The notes under the pieces: generated by a model | Told to the model about the DNA's origin: nothing | Seen by the model: the letters and a program-made list of their open reading frames with translations, nothing else | The model's database searches: none | NCBI RefSeq assembly: GCF_029840635.1 | Contig: NZ_JAOCCU010000026.1 | Location: 22,132-86,131 of the forward strand | Source of the DNA: Mitsuaria sp. GD03876 | GTDB lineage: Bacteria; Pseudomonadota; Gammaproteobacteria; Burkholderiales; Burkholderiaceae_C | Direction of reading: 5' to 3' | Length of the DNA: 64,000 nucleotides | Translations under genes and position numbers: made by a program | In this document: piece after piece, positions 1 through 9,751 of the stretch | Position numbering within the stretch: the first letter of the stretch is position 1 | Layout: each line of letters begins with the position of its first letter

Positions 1-318
1 AGCACGGACGGCGCGATGCGGCGGCCACCGCAGCGGCGTGGCGCACGCGCACGGCGCGGTGGTGTTCAACGGGGAGTCAGCGAGCGTGTGTGGGGCCGGA
101 ATGGGGCTTGGGGGTCCAGGAGGGATCCCCCATGCCCCGTGAAGAGCCCGCGCTTGGCCGACCGGGGTGATCGGGGTGATGGGGTGTCGCGAGTTCCAGT
201 CACCGTGGCTACTGGAGTCCGTGCTGGTTCCCCTGACGGCTACTGTTCGAGGCAGATGCGCGAAGTGGCTGAGGGGCAAACACTGGCGGTTCCCTGTTGC
301 AACCTTTCTGGAGCTGCG
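1..318. other. Leading region without a supportable gene
   Basis: No convincing gene is seen here. An open frame runs through into the gene that starts at 319, but its translation is basic and low-complexity and lacks a ribosome binding site, so I treat it as non-coding. A frame ending near position 139 could be the tail of a gene that begins outside the window, but nothing in it is recognisable. A short 9-bp direct repeat (cggggtgat) occurs around 171-188. Confidence 0.4.
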
Positions 319-1320
319 ATGAACCGATTCCGGGTGTTGAGGAAGCCGATGCTGGTGGTGGTGCGAGGCGAGGGTGGGAATGCCGGCGATGCCGCCGATC
401 AGGGCGACGTCGCCGAGGAGGCCGAGGAGGCTGAGAAGGCCGAGTGGCCCGCGGACGTATCGCCCGACGAGGGGGATGGCGGCCCCTCGCTGGCTTGGCT
501 CGCGCTGGGCGGGCTGGGCCTTGGCGCGGCGATGGCCGCGGGCGTGTCTGGCGGTGGCGGTGGCGGTGGCGGACGCGGCACCGGACTGCCGTCGACGAAG
601 CTGATCTCGGAGGGCCCGGGCGCGTCGTCGACGCTGATGCCGTTCGATCCGGACGCGCGGATCCCGTCGTCGCCCGGAGGCACCGTGGTGCTCGGCCTGC
701 AGGTGATCGCGCCGGTCACGCGGCCGGACGGGCTGCCGGTGACGAACGACGGCACGGTGCTGGTCCGGGGGCTCGTGCCGGGCGCGCGCTGGTGGTACCG
801 CTTCGAGGGCGACGCCGACTGGACGCCCGGCAGCGGCGACCGCATTCCCGCGGCGGTCACGAAGGCGGCCGGTGGCGGCGGCGACGGCGTGCGCCGGGTG
901 GCGGTCTACCAGCAGGACGTGGCGGGCCTGGACAGTCCTGCGGCGGGTTTGCCGTTCGCGCTGGACCAGACGCCGCCGGTGCGCCCGGCGCTGCGGCTCA
1001 AGAACGATACCGGCGTCGATCCGTCCGACGGCCACACCACCGATCCGACGATGGTCATCGACCGCCGCGATCCCGAGGCGACGCTGCAGTTGAGCATCGA
1101 TGGCCGGCCCTTCGTCGACTGGGCCGGCGACGAGGTGCCGAAGTCCGCCTTCGACGGCCTCCAGGGCGAGGTGGATGTCCGCGCCCGCCTGGTGGACGCG
1201 GCGGGCAACGTCGGCCCGACCCTCAGCCTGCCGGTCTCGCTGCACGTGACGCCGCCGCCGGCGCCGCTGCTCGTCCTGGTGACGGCGCCGCCGCTGGCGG
1301 ACGCCGTGCTGCCGGTCTGA
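319..1320 (+). CDS. Ig-like-repeat surface protein, short form
   Basis: A 333-residue protein. Residues 1-56 are mostly acidic, 57-75 form one hydrophobic segment, and 78-85 are a run of eight glycines. Two Ig-like modules follow (about 128-198 and 203-292) with the pattern 'GLxPGARWWYRF' and 'DTGVDPSDG', which recurs in the large protein at 3396-6017. It therefore looks like a shorter paralogue. It ends after a Pro-rich stretch and has no type I secretion target domain, so it may be a truncated relative or be anchored by its hydrophobic helix. The ATG at 319 was chosen because GGAG lies 5 bases upstream and the longer frame has no support. It converges on glnS with a 3-base gap. Function is inferred only from the repeat architecture. 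Confidence 0.6.
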   Translation: MNRFRVLRKPMLVVVRGEGGNAGDAADQGDVAEEAEEAEKAEWPADVSPDEGDGGPSLAWLALGGLGLGAAMAAGVSGGGGGGGGRGTGLPSTKLISEGPGASSTLMPFDPDARIPSSPGGTVVLGLQVIAPVTRPDGLPVTNDGTVLVRGLVPGARWWYRFEGDADWTPGSGDRIPAAVTKAAGGGGDGVRRVAVYQQDVAGLDSPAAGLPFALDQTPPVRPALRLKNDTGVDPSDGHTTDPTMVIDRRDPEATLQLSIDGRPFVDWAGDEVPKSAFDGLQGEVDVRARLVDAAGNVGPTLSLPVSLHVTPPPAPLLVLVTAPPLADAVLPV

Positions 1321-1323
1321 GGC

Positions 1324-3153
1324 TTACTTGCCGAAGCTGTCCTTCAGCCCGGTGATCTTGTTGAACACCGGCGCTCCCGCGCGGTGGTCGACGCGGTCGG
1401 CGACGAAGTAGCCGTGGCGCTCGAACTGCACCTTGGTGTCGGGCGCCACGTCCTTGAGCGACGGCTCCAGGTAGCCGCGCGCGACGCGCTTGGCGTTCGG
1501 GTTCAGCAGCTCCAGGAAGTTGCGCTCGCCGGCATCGGGCTGTGCCTCGGTGAACAGGCGGTCGTACAGCCGCAGCTCGGTGGCCACGCCCTCGTGGACG
1601 CCGACCCAGGTGATGACGCCCTTGACCTTGACCGCGTCCGCGCCCGGCGTGCCGCTCTTGGTGTCGGGCACCAGTTTGGCCAGCACGGCGGTGACGGTGC
1701 CGTCGGCGTCCTTCTCGCAGCCGGTGCATTCGATCACGTAGCCGTACTTCAGCCGCGCCTTGTTGCCGGGGAAGAGCCGGTGGTAGCCCTTGGGCGGCGT
1801 CTCCATGAAGTCCTCGCGCTCGATCCACAGCTCGGGTCCGAGGCTGAACTGGCGGGTGCCGAGTTCGGGCACATGCGGATGGGCCGGCGCGGCGCAGGGC
1901 TCGCGGTGGTCGAGCGAGCCGAAGATCTCGGCGTAGTTCTCGAGCTTGAGCCGGACCGGGTCCAGCACCGCCATCGCGCGGGCGGCCTTGCCCTCGAGGT
2001 CGGCGCGCAGGTAGCCGTCCAGCACCGCGTAGTCGATCCAGGCGTTGGTCTTGGAGGCGCCGGTGCTCTCGACCATCGCGCGGATGGACTCGGGCGTGTA
2101 GCCGCGGCGGCGCATGCCGACCAGGGTGGGCATGCGCGGGTCGTCCCAGCCGTCGACGTGCTTGTCCTCGACCAGCTGGCGCAGCTTGCGCTTGGACGTG
2201 ACGACGTAGCTCAGGTTGAGCCGGCCGAACTCGTACTGGTACGGCAGCGGGCGGGCCAGCAGGCCGCCTTCGGCCAGGCGCTCGAGCAGCCAGTCGTAGA
2301 ACGGGCGCTGGTCCTCGAACTCCAGCGTGCAGACGCTGTGGGTGATGCATTCCAGCGCGTCCTCGATCGGATGCGCGTAGGTGTACATCGGGTAGATGCA
2401 CCACTGGTCACCGGTGTTGTGGTGCGTGGCGCGGCGGATGCGGTACAGCGCCGGGTCGCGCAGGTTGATGTTGGGCGACGCCATGTCGATCTTGGCGCGC
2501 AGCACCATCGCGCCGTCCGGGTGCCGGCCGTCGCGCATCTCGCGCAGCCGGGCGAGGTTGTCCTCGGGCGAGCGGTCGCGGAACGGGCTGTTCTTGCCGG
2601 GCGTGCCGAAGTCGCCGCGGTTGGCGCGCATTTCCTCGGGCGTCTGCTCGTCGACGTAGGCCAGGCCTTGCGACACCAGGTACTCGGCGGCGCGGTACAT
2701 GAAGTCGAAGTAGTTGCTGGCGTAGAACAGGTGGCTGGTCTCGTGGCCGGCGCCGTCCGGCGCGTCCCAGCTCCAGCCCAGCCACGCGACCATCTCCTTG
2801 ATCGCGTCGACGTATTCCTGCTCTTCCTTCTCCGGATTGGTGTCGTCGAAGCGCAGGTGGCAGACGCCGCCGTAGTCCCGGGCCAGGCCGAAGTTCAGGC
2901 AGATCGACTTGGCATGGCCGATGTGCAGGTAGCCGTTGGGTTCGGGCGGGAAGCGGGTGCGGATGCGGGCCGGGTCCAGCGGGCCGGCGGCGTGGTGCGC
3001 CGCGTCGCCCGGGCTGCCGCCGAAGTGGCGCGCCGGCTGGAAGCCCTGCTCCAGGTCGCGCTCGATGATGGCGCGCAGGAAGTTGCTGGGCTTGACGGCG
3101 GGCTCCGTCTTGTCGGACGCGTGAGCGCCGGCGGTCTTGTCGTGGCTGGACAT
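1324..3153 (-). CDS. glnS: Glutaminyl-tRNA synthetase
   Basis: Charges tRNA-Gln with glutamine using ATP; a cytoplasmic class I aminoacyl-tRNA synthetase. The 609-residue protein is somewhat longer than the E. coli enzyme (about 554) because of an N-terminal extension. The HIGH-type signature 'PPEPNGYLHIGHAKS' lies near residue 70 and the KMSKS-type loop appears as 'VTSKRKL' in the middle. The rest is collinear with GlnRS, with an anticodon-binding beta-barrel C-terminal half. The start gives 'MSSHDKT' and has no strong ribosome binding site. It is flanked on both sides by Ig-like-repeat surface-protein genes and is probably a single-gene transcript. Confidence 0.97.
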   Translation of the reverse strand: MSSHDKTAGAHASDKTEPAVKPSNFLRAIIERDLEQGFQPARHFGGSPGDAAHHAAGPLDPARIRTRFPPEPNGYLHIGHAKSICLNFGLARDYGGVCHLRFDDTNPEKEEQEYVDAIKEMVAWLGWSWDAPDGAGHETSHLFYASNYFDFMYRAAEYLVSQGLAYVDEQTPEEMRANRGDFGTPGKNSPFRDRSPEDNLARLREMRDGRHPDGAMVLRAKIDMASPNINLRDPALYRIRRATHHNTGDQWCIYPMYTYAHPIEDALECITHSVCTLEFEDQRPFYDWLLERLAEGGLLARPLPYQYEFGRLNLSYVVTSKRKLRQLVEDKHVDGWDDPRMPTLVGMRRRGYTPESIRAMVESTGASKTNAWIDYAVLDGYLRADLEGKAARAMAVLDPVRLKLENYAEIFGSLDHREPCAAPAHPHVPELGTRQFSLGPELWIEREDFMETPPKGYHRLFPGNKARLKYGYVIECTGCEKDADGTVTAVLAKLVPDTKSGTPGADAVKVKGVITWVGVHEGVATELRLYDRLFTEAQPDAGERNFLELLNPNAKRVARGYLEPSLKDVAPDTKVQFERHGYFVADRVDHRAGAPVFNKITGLKDSFGK

Positions 3154-3395
3154 CGATGAATGGGGGCTCGAATGAGGCCGTGGATTCTACGTGGGGCCGT
3201 CGGGTCGATCCGGGGACAGGGACGTCCGCGACCCAGAGGGGTTTGGTCGCATCGCGGACGTGGTTGACTTGCTTGTTGAATCGACGACTTCGATGGGTGG
3301 AAGCTGTCGATAGGGTGGGCAGGTCGAGGTGATGGAACGGGCCGGGTGTCGTTTTGATACTCGCGGCTCCTCACAGAGCGATCCGTTGACAACCC

Positions 3396-6017
3396 ATGTT
3401 GCACCCTGACACCCCGCCGACACCCCCTGGCCCTTCTTCCCCCGCACCTGCCGCGACGCCTGTCGCCGCGCGCCGCAAGCCGAAGCGACGTCATGACGCG
3501 GCGGATGACGACCCGGCGACCGACGCCTCGCCCGAGGAGGGCGGCGAAGGCCGCGAGGGCGGCGAGGGCCGCGAGGGCCGCGAGGGTGCCGAGGCTGGCG
3601 TGGCGGCGGTTGCCGCGTCGGACGACCGCTCCACCGAGAAGTCCATCGCGGCGATGGTGACCTGGCTGCTGGGCGCGGCGATCGCGGCCGGTTCGGCGGC
3701 GGCCCTGTCCGGCGGCAATGGCGCCGAGGCCAGGCCCGAGCCCGAACCGGGGCCCCGTCCGGAGCCCGAATCGAGGCCGAAGCCCGATCCGGAACCCCAA
3801 CCGAAGCCGAAGCCGGATCCCGACCCACGGCCCACGCCCGATCCGCAACCGAAGCCGGAACCGGAACCGGAACCCGTGCCTCAACCGAAACCCGATCCGG
3901 AGCCTCATCCCAAGCCGGATCCCGATCCGAAGCCCGAACCCGAACCCGAGCTGAAACCGGATCCGAAACCGGACCCGCAGCCGAGACCCGATCCGGAGCC
4001 TCAACCCAAACCGGACCCCGATCCGAAGCCCGAACCCGAGCCGAAACCGGACCCGAAACCGGACCCGAAGCCCGATCCGGACCCTCAACCGAAGCCGGAT
4101 CCCGACCCGCAACCGGTGCCCGCGCCCGCGGCACCGGGCCTGACGCTGGTCTCGCCGAAGGCGGTCCGCGCCGACTTGCTCGGCATCGCCGGCGAGATCC
4201 GCGTCGAGGGCCTCGAACCGGGCGCGACCTGGACCTACTCGCTCGACGGCGGCAAGACCTGGCACCCGGGCGCCGGGACCGCGCTGGCGCCGGCCGCGCT
4301 GGGCGCCGACGGCGCCAAGTCGCTGCTGGTCGCGCAGGTCAACGCGCAGGGCGGCCGCAGCGCCGAAAGCCCCCTGCGGTTCGACCTCGACACGGTCGCC
4401 CCCGGGGAGCCCGGCGTGTCGCTGGTGTCGGACACCGGCGTCTCGGCGTCCGACGGCGTGACGCGTGACGGCACGCTGCGCATCGACGGCCTGGAGCCCG
4501 GCGCGCGCTGGTCCTTCAGCGTCGACGGCGGGACGACCTGGCCGGAGGGCGTCGGCTCGACGATCGAGGCGCGCCACCTCGGCGCCGATGGCGCGAAGGA
4601 GATCTGGGTCCGCCAGACGGACGACGCCGGCAACGAAGGACCGGTCGCCAGGCTGCCCGTGGTGCTCGACCGCGTCGCCCTGGCGCCGGTGGCGACCCTG
4701 ACGCGCGACACCGGCGCCAGCGCCACCGACGGTGTCACCAGCGAGGCGCGGGTGAGCGTGACGGGCCTGGAGGCGGGCGCGACCTGGAAGTACAGCCTCG
4801 ACGGCGTGACCTGGACCGAGGGCCAGGGCGACTCGATCCCGTCGGCGGCGTTCGGCGCGGACGGCCTCAAGAGGGTCTGGGTCCAGCAGACCGACCGCGC
4901 CGGCAATGTCAGCGCGACCCAGCCGCTGGACTTCACGCTGGACCGCTCGGCCGAGGCGCCGACCGCGACGCTGCGCAGTCCGGCGCGGGACCATTTCGCC
5001 GCGAAGCTGCCGGACGGGTCTGACTTCTACGTGAGCAACCGGGTGAATGACGACACCTGGATCCAGCTGGGCCTGGCGCCGGGCGCGACCTGGTCATGCA
5101 GCGTCGACGGCAAGGCCTACGCGACGGGCAGCGGCGACCGGCTGAACCTCGCGGCGCTCGCCGACGGCGCGCATGAGCTGAAGATCCGCCAGCAGGACCT
5201 GGCCGGCAACTGGAGCGGCGACACGGTCCTGAACCTCACGATGGAGAACCAGGCGCCGACGGTGTCGGGGCTCTGGACCCATGATCGAACGAACCGGGAG
5301 ATGTACTGGCGGCTGCAGACCGATGAGCAGGTACAGGTCGCGGTGATCCCGGTGGGCACCCCTAACACCGGCAGCGCGGAAAGCTATCTCGACGTTGGCC
5401 GGGCCGCGATGACGCAACTGGTCGTTCCAGGCCAGGATGCCAAGGCCCATGTCCTGACCTTGCCGAGCGACATGTACATGGTCGTCGCCATCGACCAGGC
5501 GGGCAACGCCGCCTTCGCCTCGATGCGCGGCGAGTCCACCCCCGCCGGCCTGTCCGCCAACGCGATCGAGGCGACGAAGCAGTCGTCGCCGCCGAACATG
5601 CAGATCGCTCACGCGGCGTTCAACGCCGGCCTCACTGCGTGGACCGCGACCTCGAGCCTCGACACCGACCACCTGTACGGCAGTGTGAACGCCGACCGGT
5701 TCATCTGGCAGCAACTGTCGAGTCGCGGCGGGATGGACTGGGTGCACGGCTACGACAAGCGGCAGGGCGACGTGCTCGAGATCGGCGGCCTGCGGGCGAA
5801 CCCGAACGACACGTCCCCGGCGCAGCTCGCCCGGTTCTTCCGCAAGGAGGTGCTGGCCGACGGCACGGTGTCGCTGTGGATCGACAAGGACGGCCTGGGC
5901 CAGACCTATCCCGGCGACGACCGCACGCTCTTCGACCAGCGGATCCTGGTGTCCTCGGACAGCGGTCCGGACCTGACGATCCGCCTGTCGCAGACCGGCG
6001 CGACCTTCGTCCTTTGA
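3396..6017 (+). CDS. Large Ig-like-repeat adhesin with type I secretion target domain
   Basis: An 873-residue modular protein. Residues 1-80 are low-complexity and charged (Gly/Glu/Arg repeats), 84-105 are a hydrophobic helix, and 113-247 are a Pro-x-Pro spacer rich in Glu, Lys, Asp and Gln. Several Ig-like modules of about 90-100 residues follow from about 250 to 610, each with a 'GLxPGATWxYSLDG' core and a 'DxAGN' turn. The last ~110 residues resemble the C-terminal target region of type I-secreted RTX-like adhesins ('[11 protein letters not shown]', then '[12 protein letters not shown]', then '[10 protein letters not shown]'). A surface or secreted adhesin role is inferred. No ABC/HlyD/TolC secretion genes are in the window. 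No clear ribosome binding site precedes the ATG, so the start is uncertain. It converges on the response-regulator gene. Confidence 0.75.
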   Translation: MLHPDTPPTPPGPSSPAPAATPVAARRKPKRRHDAADDDPATDASPEEGGEGREGGEGREGREGAEAGVAAVAASDDRSTEKSIAAMVTWLLGAAIAAGSAAALSGGNGAEARPEPEPGPRPEPESRPKPDPEPQPKPKPDPDPRPTPDPQPKPEPEPEPVPQPKPDPEPHPKPDPDPKPEPEPELKPDPKPDPQPRPDPEPQPKPDPDPKPEPEPKPDPKPDPKPDPDPQPKPDPDPQPVPAPAAPGLTLVSPKAVRADLLGIAGEIRVEGLEPGATWTYSLDGGKTWHPGAGTALAPAALGADGAKSLLVAQVNAQGGRSAESPLRFDLDTVAPGEPGVSLVSDTGVSASDGVTRDGTLRIDGLEPGARWSFSVDGGTTWPEGVGSTIEARHLGADGAKEIWVRQTDDAGNEGPVARLPVVLDRVALAPVATLTRDTGASATDGVTSEARVSVTGLEAGATWKYSLDGVTWTEGQGDSIPSAAFGADGLKRVWVQQTDRAGNVSATQPLDFTLDRSAEAPTATLRSPARDHFAAKLPDGSDFYVSNRVNDDTWIQLGLAPGATWSCSVDGKAYATGSGDRLNLAALADGAHELKIRQQDLAGNWSGDTVLNLTMENQAPTVSGLWTHDRTNREMYWRLQTDEQVQVAVIPVGTPNTGSAESYLDVGRAAMTQLVVPGQDAKAHVLTLPSDMYMVVAIDQAGNAAFASMRGESTPAGLSANAIEATKQSSPPNMQIAHAAFNAGLTAWTATSSLDTDHLYGSVNADRFIWQQLSSRGGMDWVHGYDKRQGDVLEIGGLRANPNDTSPAQLARFFRKEVLADGTVSLWIDKDGLGQTYPGDDRTLFDQRILVSSDSGPDLTIRLSQTGATFVL
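3732..4137 (+). repeat. Pro-x-Pro coding tandem repeat
   Basis: About 400 bases made of short repeats of Pro codons alternating with Glu, Lys, Asp or Gln codons (units such as 'PKPDP' and 'PEPEP'). It encodes a stiff extended spacer between the N-terminal helix and the Ig-like modules. Near-identical units recur several times, so copy-number change by slippage is plausible and would stay in frame when whole codons are lost or gained. Confidence 0.85.
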
Positions 6018-6059
6018 GCGCCAAGGCGGCGCCCGGCGCCCTCGCTCAGGGAGCCGGGT

Positions 6060-6884
6060 TCACAGCGCCTTGAACAACGAGGCGTACATGCGGCTCACTG
6101 CCAGCCGCTCGGGCCGGCGGCGCAGCCGCAGCGTGAGCTTGCCGGTGTCGTCGCGGTGGACGCGGTCGATCGCGTCGACATGCACGATGTGGCCGCGGTG
6201 GACCTGCCAGAAGCGCTGCGGGTCGAGTTGCGGGAGCAACTCGCGCAGCGAGATCCGCACCAGGTACTCCTGGTCCGCGGTGAGCACGCGGACGTACTTG
6301 TCCGCCGCCTCGAGGTAGACCACCTCGTCCACCGGCAGCATCACGATCGCGTCGCCGACGCCGACCTGCAGGTGGCGCAGCGGCGCGGTCGCCGCCGGTC
6401 CCGCCACGGCGGACGCGACAGCGGGCGTCGCCCCGGCCGCGCCGCCGAGCAGGCCGCGCAACTGCTCGATCGCCGAGGCCAGCGCCGCCGGCGGCGCCTG
6501 CCGCTGCGCCAGCGCCGCCTGCAGCCGCGTCACCGTCTGGCCGAGCCGCTCGCGCTGCACCGGCTTGAGCACGTAGTCGACGGCCGCGCGCTCGAAGGCC
6601 TGCAGCGCGAACTGGTCGTAGGCGGTGACGAAGACCAGCAGCGGGAACGGCGTGTCGTCGGGCCAGTCGTCGGCCAGCTGCGTGGCGGCCTCCAGGCCGG
6701 TCATGCCGGGCATGCGGATGTCGAGGAAACACACCGCGGGCCGGTGCCGCAGGGCCAGGTCCACCGCTTCCTCGCCGTGGGTCGCCATCGCGACCACGTC
6801 CAGCTCGGGCCACAGCGCCCGCAGTTCCTGGCGCAGGTGGGCGGCCAGCAGTTCCTCGTCTTCGGCGATCAGGGCGGTGGGCAT
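6060..6884 (-). CDS. LytTR-family response regulator
   Basis: A 274-residue DNA-binding response regulator. The receiver domain (about 1-120) shows the acidic pocket 'EDE' at 8-10 and phospho-acceptor Asp55 in 'CFLDIRMPG', with the conserved Lys in 'DYVLKP'. An Ala-rich linker leads to a LytTR domain (about 172-274) containing 'YLEAADKYVRV' and 'RGHIVHVDAI', typical of this fold. A GAGG sits 6 bases before the ATG and overlaps the stop of the upstream kinase gene, so the pair is one operon with an 8-base gap. Such pairs commonly control surface, exopolysaccharide or uptake functions; the target here cannot be read from the sequence. Confidence 0.9.
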   Translation of the reverse strand: MPTALIAEDEELLAAHLRQELRALWPELDVVAMATHGEEAVDLALRHRPAVCFLDIRMPGMTGLEAATQLADDWPDDTPFPLLVFVTAYDQFALQAFERAAVDYVLKPVQRERLGQTVTRLQAALAQRQAPPAALASAIEQLRGLLGGAAGATPAVASAVAGPAATAPLRHLQVGVGDAIVMLPVDEVVYLEAADKYVRVLTADQEYLVRISLRELLPQLDPQRFWQVHRGHIVHVDAIDRVHRDDTGKLTLRLRRRPERLAVSRMYASLFKAL

Positions 6885-6892
6885 CGGGGACC

Positions 6893-8008
6893 TCAAGTCG
6901 GCGTGAAGGGGGTGGGCATCGGCAGGCGGATGCGCGCGATCGTGCCGCCGCCGTCGCGGCGGCGCACGTCCAGCGCGGCGTCCGGCCCGCAAGCGACCGC
7001 GAGGCGTTCGCGGACCTGCGTCGTGCCGAAGCCGCCGCCCGGCGTCGGCGCCGCCGCCGGGTCGAAGCCGGCGCCGTCGTCCTCGACGTCCAGCACCAGC
7101 CGGTCGCCGTCGCGCGCGGCGCGCACCGTCAGCGAACCGCCGCCGACATGCGGCTCCAGGCCGTGCTTGATCGCGTTCTCCACCAGCGGCTGCAGCAGCA
7201 GCGGCGGCACCGCGACCTCGGCCAGCGCCGGCGGCAACTCGAAGGCGAAACGCAGCCGCGCGCCCATGCGCACCTGCATCAGGGCCAGGTAGTCGGCCAG
7301 GCGCGCGAACTCGTCCTTGAGCGGGTGGCGCTCGGCCCGCGAGGCCGACAGCGTCGCGCGCAGGAAGGCGATCAGGTGGTCGAGCATCGCCTGCGCCCGT
7401 TCCGCGTCCAGGCCGATCAGCACCCGCAGGTTGGCCAGCGTGTTGAACAGCATGTGGGGCTCGAGCTGCGATTCGAGCAGCCGCAGCTGCGTCTCGGCGG
7501 CCTGGCGGCGCAGCGTCTCGGCGCGGGCCTCGGCATCGGCCAGGCGATGGCGGTGCAGGAAGAAGCCGGTGGCGGCGAAGCCCGGGATCAGCGACACCAC
7601 CATCACGCCGACCGCGCGGCGCAGCGAGATCGACATCAGGCTGTGCTCGCGCAGCCCGGTGACGGCGTTGGCGATCTCCACGCCGAGCGAGTAACCGACC
7701 ATCGTGCCCAGCACCAGGCTGACCACCATCAGCGGCCAACCCGGCCAGCCGTCGCGGTCGGCCGGTTCGGCCGGCGCCCGGCCCAGTCGCCGCAGCACCG
7801 CGCGGCGGAGCGCGCTCAGCGCGAAGCGCAGCCCATTGATGCAGGTGCTGCAGCACAGCGAGATGAAGAAGCAGTAGACCAGCGTCGAACCCAGCGGCTG
7901 CCCCAGCACCGCCACCAGCGCCAGCGAGATGACCACCGCGATGATCGAGACGACCATCAGCTGCTTGAGCCACCAGGCGAGGGTGAGGGGGCGGGCGGAA
8001 GCGGTCAT
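6893..8008 (-). CDS. LytS/YpdA-type sensor histidine kinase
   Basis: A 371-residue membrane histidine kinase that would phosphorylate the LytTR regulator encoded just downstream. Four hydrophobic segments lie at about 17-36, 41-60, 91-110 and 132-150. The cytoplasmic part has the His_kinase motif 'LEPHMLFNTLANL' with His185, the N-box 'LVENAIKHGLEP' and a G-box 'DDGAGFD', followed by 'GGGFGTTQVRERL'. The domain set matches the LytS/AlgZ group, where sensing is by the membrane domain without a large periplasmic sensor. It is the first gene of the two-gene operon; no strong ribosome binding site is visible. Confidence 0.9.
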   Translation of the reverse strand: MTASARPLTLAWWLKQLMVVSIIAVVISLALVAVLGQPLGSTLVYCFFISLCCSTCINGLRFALSALRRAVLRRLGRAPAEPADRDGWPGWPLMVVSLVLGTMVGYSLGVEIANAVTGLREHSLMSISLRRAVGVMVVSLIPGFAATGFFLHRHRLADAEARAETLRRQAAETQLRLLESQLEPHMLFNTLANLRVLIGLDAERAQAMLDHLIAFLRATLSASRAERHPLKDEFARLADYLALMQVRMGARLRFAFELPPALAEVAVPPLLLQPLVENAIKHGLEPHVGGGSLTVRAARDGDRLVLDVEDDGAGFDPAAAPTPGGGFGTTQVRERLAVACGPDAALDVRRRDGGGTIARIRLPMPTPFTPT

Positions 8009-8091
8009 CGGGTCGGTCGGGTGGTCGCGGGGGACGGCAGGCGGGCGGGGGCGGTTTCAGGCGTCAGGCGTCGGGGGCAAGGGCGTCCGCC

Positions 8092-8619
8092 TCAGGCGGC
8101 GACGGCGGCGGCCGGGCGGGGACGGGCGCTCAGGATGCTCAGCGAACGGCCCAGGAAGCAACCGCTGAGGAAACCGAAGGCGGCGCTGGTGCCGACGGCG
8201 AAGCCGAGCTGGTGGGCGACGGCCGGATGCACCGCCAGCGTCATCGCGGCATAGGCCTTGAGCACGAAGATGCTGAGCATCAGCCCCATCGGGATCCAGC
8301 TGCCGGGCACGTGGAAGCGGCGCTCGGCCACGTCGTAGCGCACCTGGCCGGGCCAGCGCAGCGCGCGGACCAGGCCCGCGCCGGCCAGCAGGCCCAGGGC
8401 CCAGGCGCCGCCGGCGGGGCTGAACAGGCCGGCGCCGCTGCGCACGCCCATCAGGCCGATCACCAGCCAGACGATGGGCAGGATCACGACGCGGCGGGTG
8501 GCCATCGTCGTGGCGCGGCTGAGCTTGAAGCCCATCGCCAGGATGGCGGCCAGGATGGCCCAGACGAACAGCGGGATGTGGTTCAGGATGTCGAGGAGGG
8601 AAGGGGCGGCGTGTTGCAT
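8092..8619 (-). CDS. DUF6622-like integral membrane protein
   Basis: A 175-residue protein with about five hydrophobic segments and a start 'MQHAAPSLLDILNHIPLFVW', followed by a short basic loop with 'SRATTMATRRV'. This pattern resembles the DUF6622 group of small membrane proteins as I remember it; no biochemical function is known to me. GGAG lies 6 bases before the chosen ATG at 8619; the longer open frame upstream is Pro/Arg-rich noise. It is separated from the histidine kinase gene by 83 bases and may be transcribed with the J-domain-like gene upstream. Confidence 0.7.
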   Translation of the reverse strand: MQHAAPSLLDILNHIPLFVWAILAAILAMGFKLSRATTMATRRVVILPIVWLVIGLMGVRSGAGLFSPAGGAWALGLLAGAGLVRALRWPGQVRYDVAERRFHVPGSWIPMGLMLSIFVLKAYAAMTLAVHPAVAHQLGFAVGTSAAFGFLSGCFLGRSLSILSARPRPAAAVAA

Positions 8620-8741
8620 GGCGGGCTCCAGGTCGTGTCGGAATGGACGCGACTGTCCCGCGCCGGGCGGGTGGGAACCATCGGGTTGCGACGAGTCGCC
8701 GGGCGGCGGCGCCAACGGCGGCCGGCGTTCGCCAGCGGTGC

Positions 8742-9599
8742 TCAATGGGAGGCGGCGATGCCCCCGCCCAGGCGTTGCTGGCGCTGGCGCAGGAAGGCTT
8801 CGGCCATGCTGGACTCGGGCTGCAGGCGCTGGCCGATGTAGAGCTCCTGGCGGCGCTCGGTGATCTGGGCGCGCAGCCGGTTGGCCATGATGCCCAGCGG
8901 GTCCAGGCCTTTCTTCTCGGCGCGTTCGATCGACTCGCCGAGCTCGTGCATCGTGTGGCTCTTCAGCAGCGCCAGGTGGGCCTGGACCACCCGCAGCCGG
9001 CCCTGGACCGCGCGTTCGGCGCCGCGCAGCCATTCCATGACCGCGTCGGCGTCGCCGCCGCGGACCTTGACCGGGCTTTCGCCGGCGGTCAGCAGCAGGG
9101 CTTCCAGCCGGCCGCGGTCGCCGGCGGCGTAGGCCTCGTTGACCTCGGCCATCTTGCGTTCGCGGTGGATGCGTTCGGCGTCGTCCGGCGCCAGGTCCGG
9201 ATGCAGCCGCTTGGCGGCGCGCCGGTACAGCGTCTTGAGCGGCGGCGGGCCCACCTGGACCAGCCCGCCCTCGGGCTCGGCCGGGAGCGGGGCACCGGCG
9301 GGCAGCACCGGCAGCTGAGGCATCGCGCTGGCGCGGGGCGGTTCGGGCGCGCGGGTGTCCAGGCCGTTGCGGGCCAGGGCGTCGTGCAGGTAGCGCATCG
9401 CGCAGTAGAGCTGCGATTCGAGCGCGTCCAGCTCCATGTACAGCGGGCCCAGCGCGGCGACGTAGCGGTCGACGAAGCGCTGCATGCGCGCGCGGCAGTC
9501 GGCGTAGTCGGCTTCCAGGGACGACAGGTAGCGCTGGAGGTCGGCCAACTGCTCGCGGCGGCGCTCGAATTCGCGCGGCGTGATGGCCTGGCTGAGCAT
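8742..9599 (-). CDS. J-domain-like protein with coiled-coil flanks
   Basis: A 285-residue protein. The N-terminal ~90 residues are predicted helical or coiled-coil ('FERRREQLADLQRYLSSLEA'). A Pro-rich linker follows, then a region at about 122-180 with 'LKTLYRRAAKRLHPDLA' and 'KMAEVNEAYAAGD', which reads as a J-domain including the HPD tripeptide needed to stimulate DnaK ATPase. The C-terminal ~90 residues are again helical. A DnaK co-chaperone or a J-like adaptor is the reasonable inference; client and partner are unknown. The ATG at 9599 is the first methionine after a stretch lacking homology-like character. Confidence 0.7.
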   Translation of the reverse strand: MLSQAITPREFERRREQLADLQRYLSSLEADYADCRARMQRFVDRYVAALGPLYMELDALESQLYCAMRYLHDALARNGLDTRAPEPPRASAMPQLPVLPAGAPLPAEPEGGLVQVGPPPLKTLYRRAAKRLHPDLAPDDAERIHRERKMAEVNEAYAAGDRGRLEALLLTAGESPVKVRGGDADAVMEWLRGAERAVQGRLRVVQAHLALLKSHTMHELGESIERAEKKGLDPLGIMANRLRAQITERRQELYIGQRLQPESSMAEAFLRQRQQRLGGGIAASH

Positions 9600-9751
9600 G
9601 TGGATCGGGTCCCTGGACGATGTCGTGTTGACTGCCGATTTTGCCGCGCGGCCATGACCCTTCAAAGCGCAAACAGGCCGCCGCCGGGCTGTTTTTCTCA
9701 GCGTTTTCACCAGGGGCCGGGCGAGCCTCGCCCAAGTCGGGTGGCGGATCC

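Noticed and set aside
1384..3159. Long open frame (591 codons) antisense to glnS
   Set aside because: It mirrors the glnS reading frame in high-GC DNA, is Ala/Val/Arg/Gln-rich and has no recognisable domain. A codon-bias shadow.
2895..4994. Minus-strand frame of 699 codons across the Pro-x-Pro repeat
   Set aside because: It reads the repeat DNA backward as Arg/Gly/Leu-rich low complexity and overlaps two real genes.
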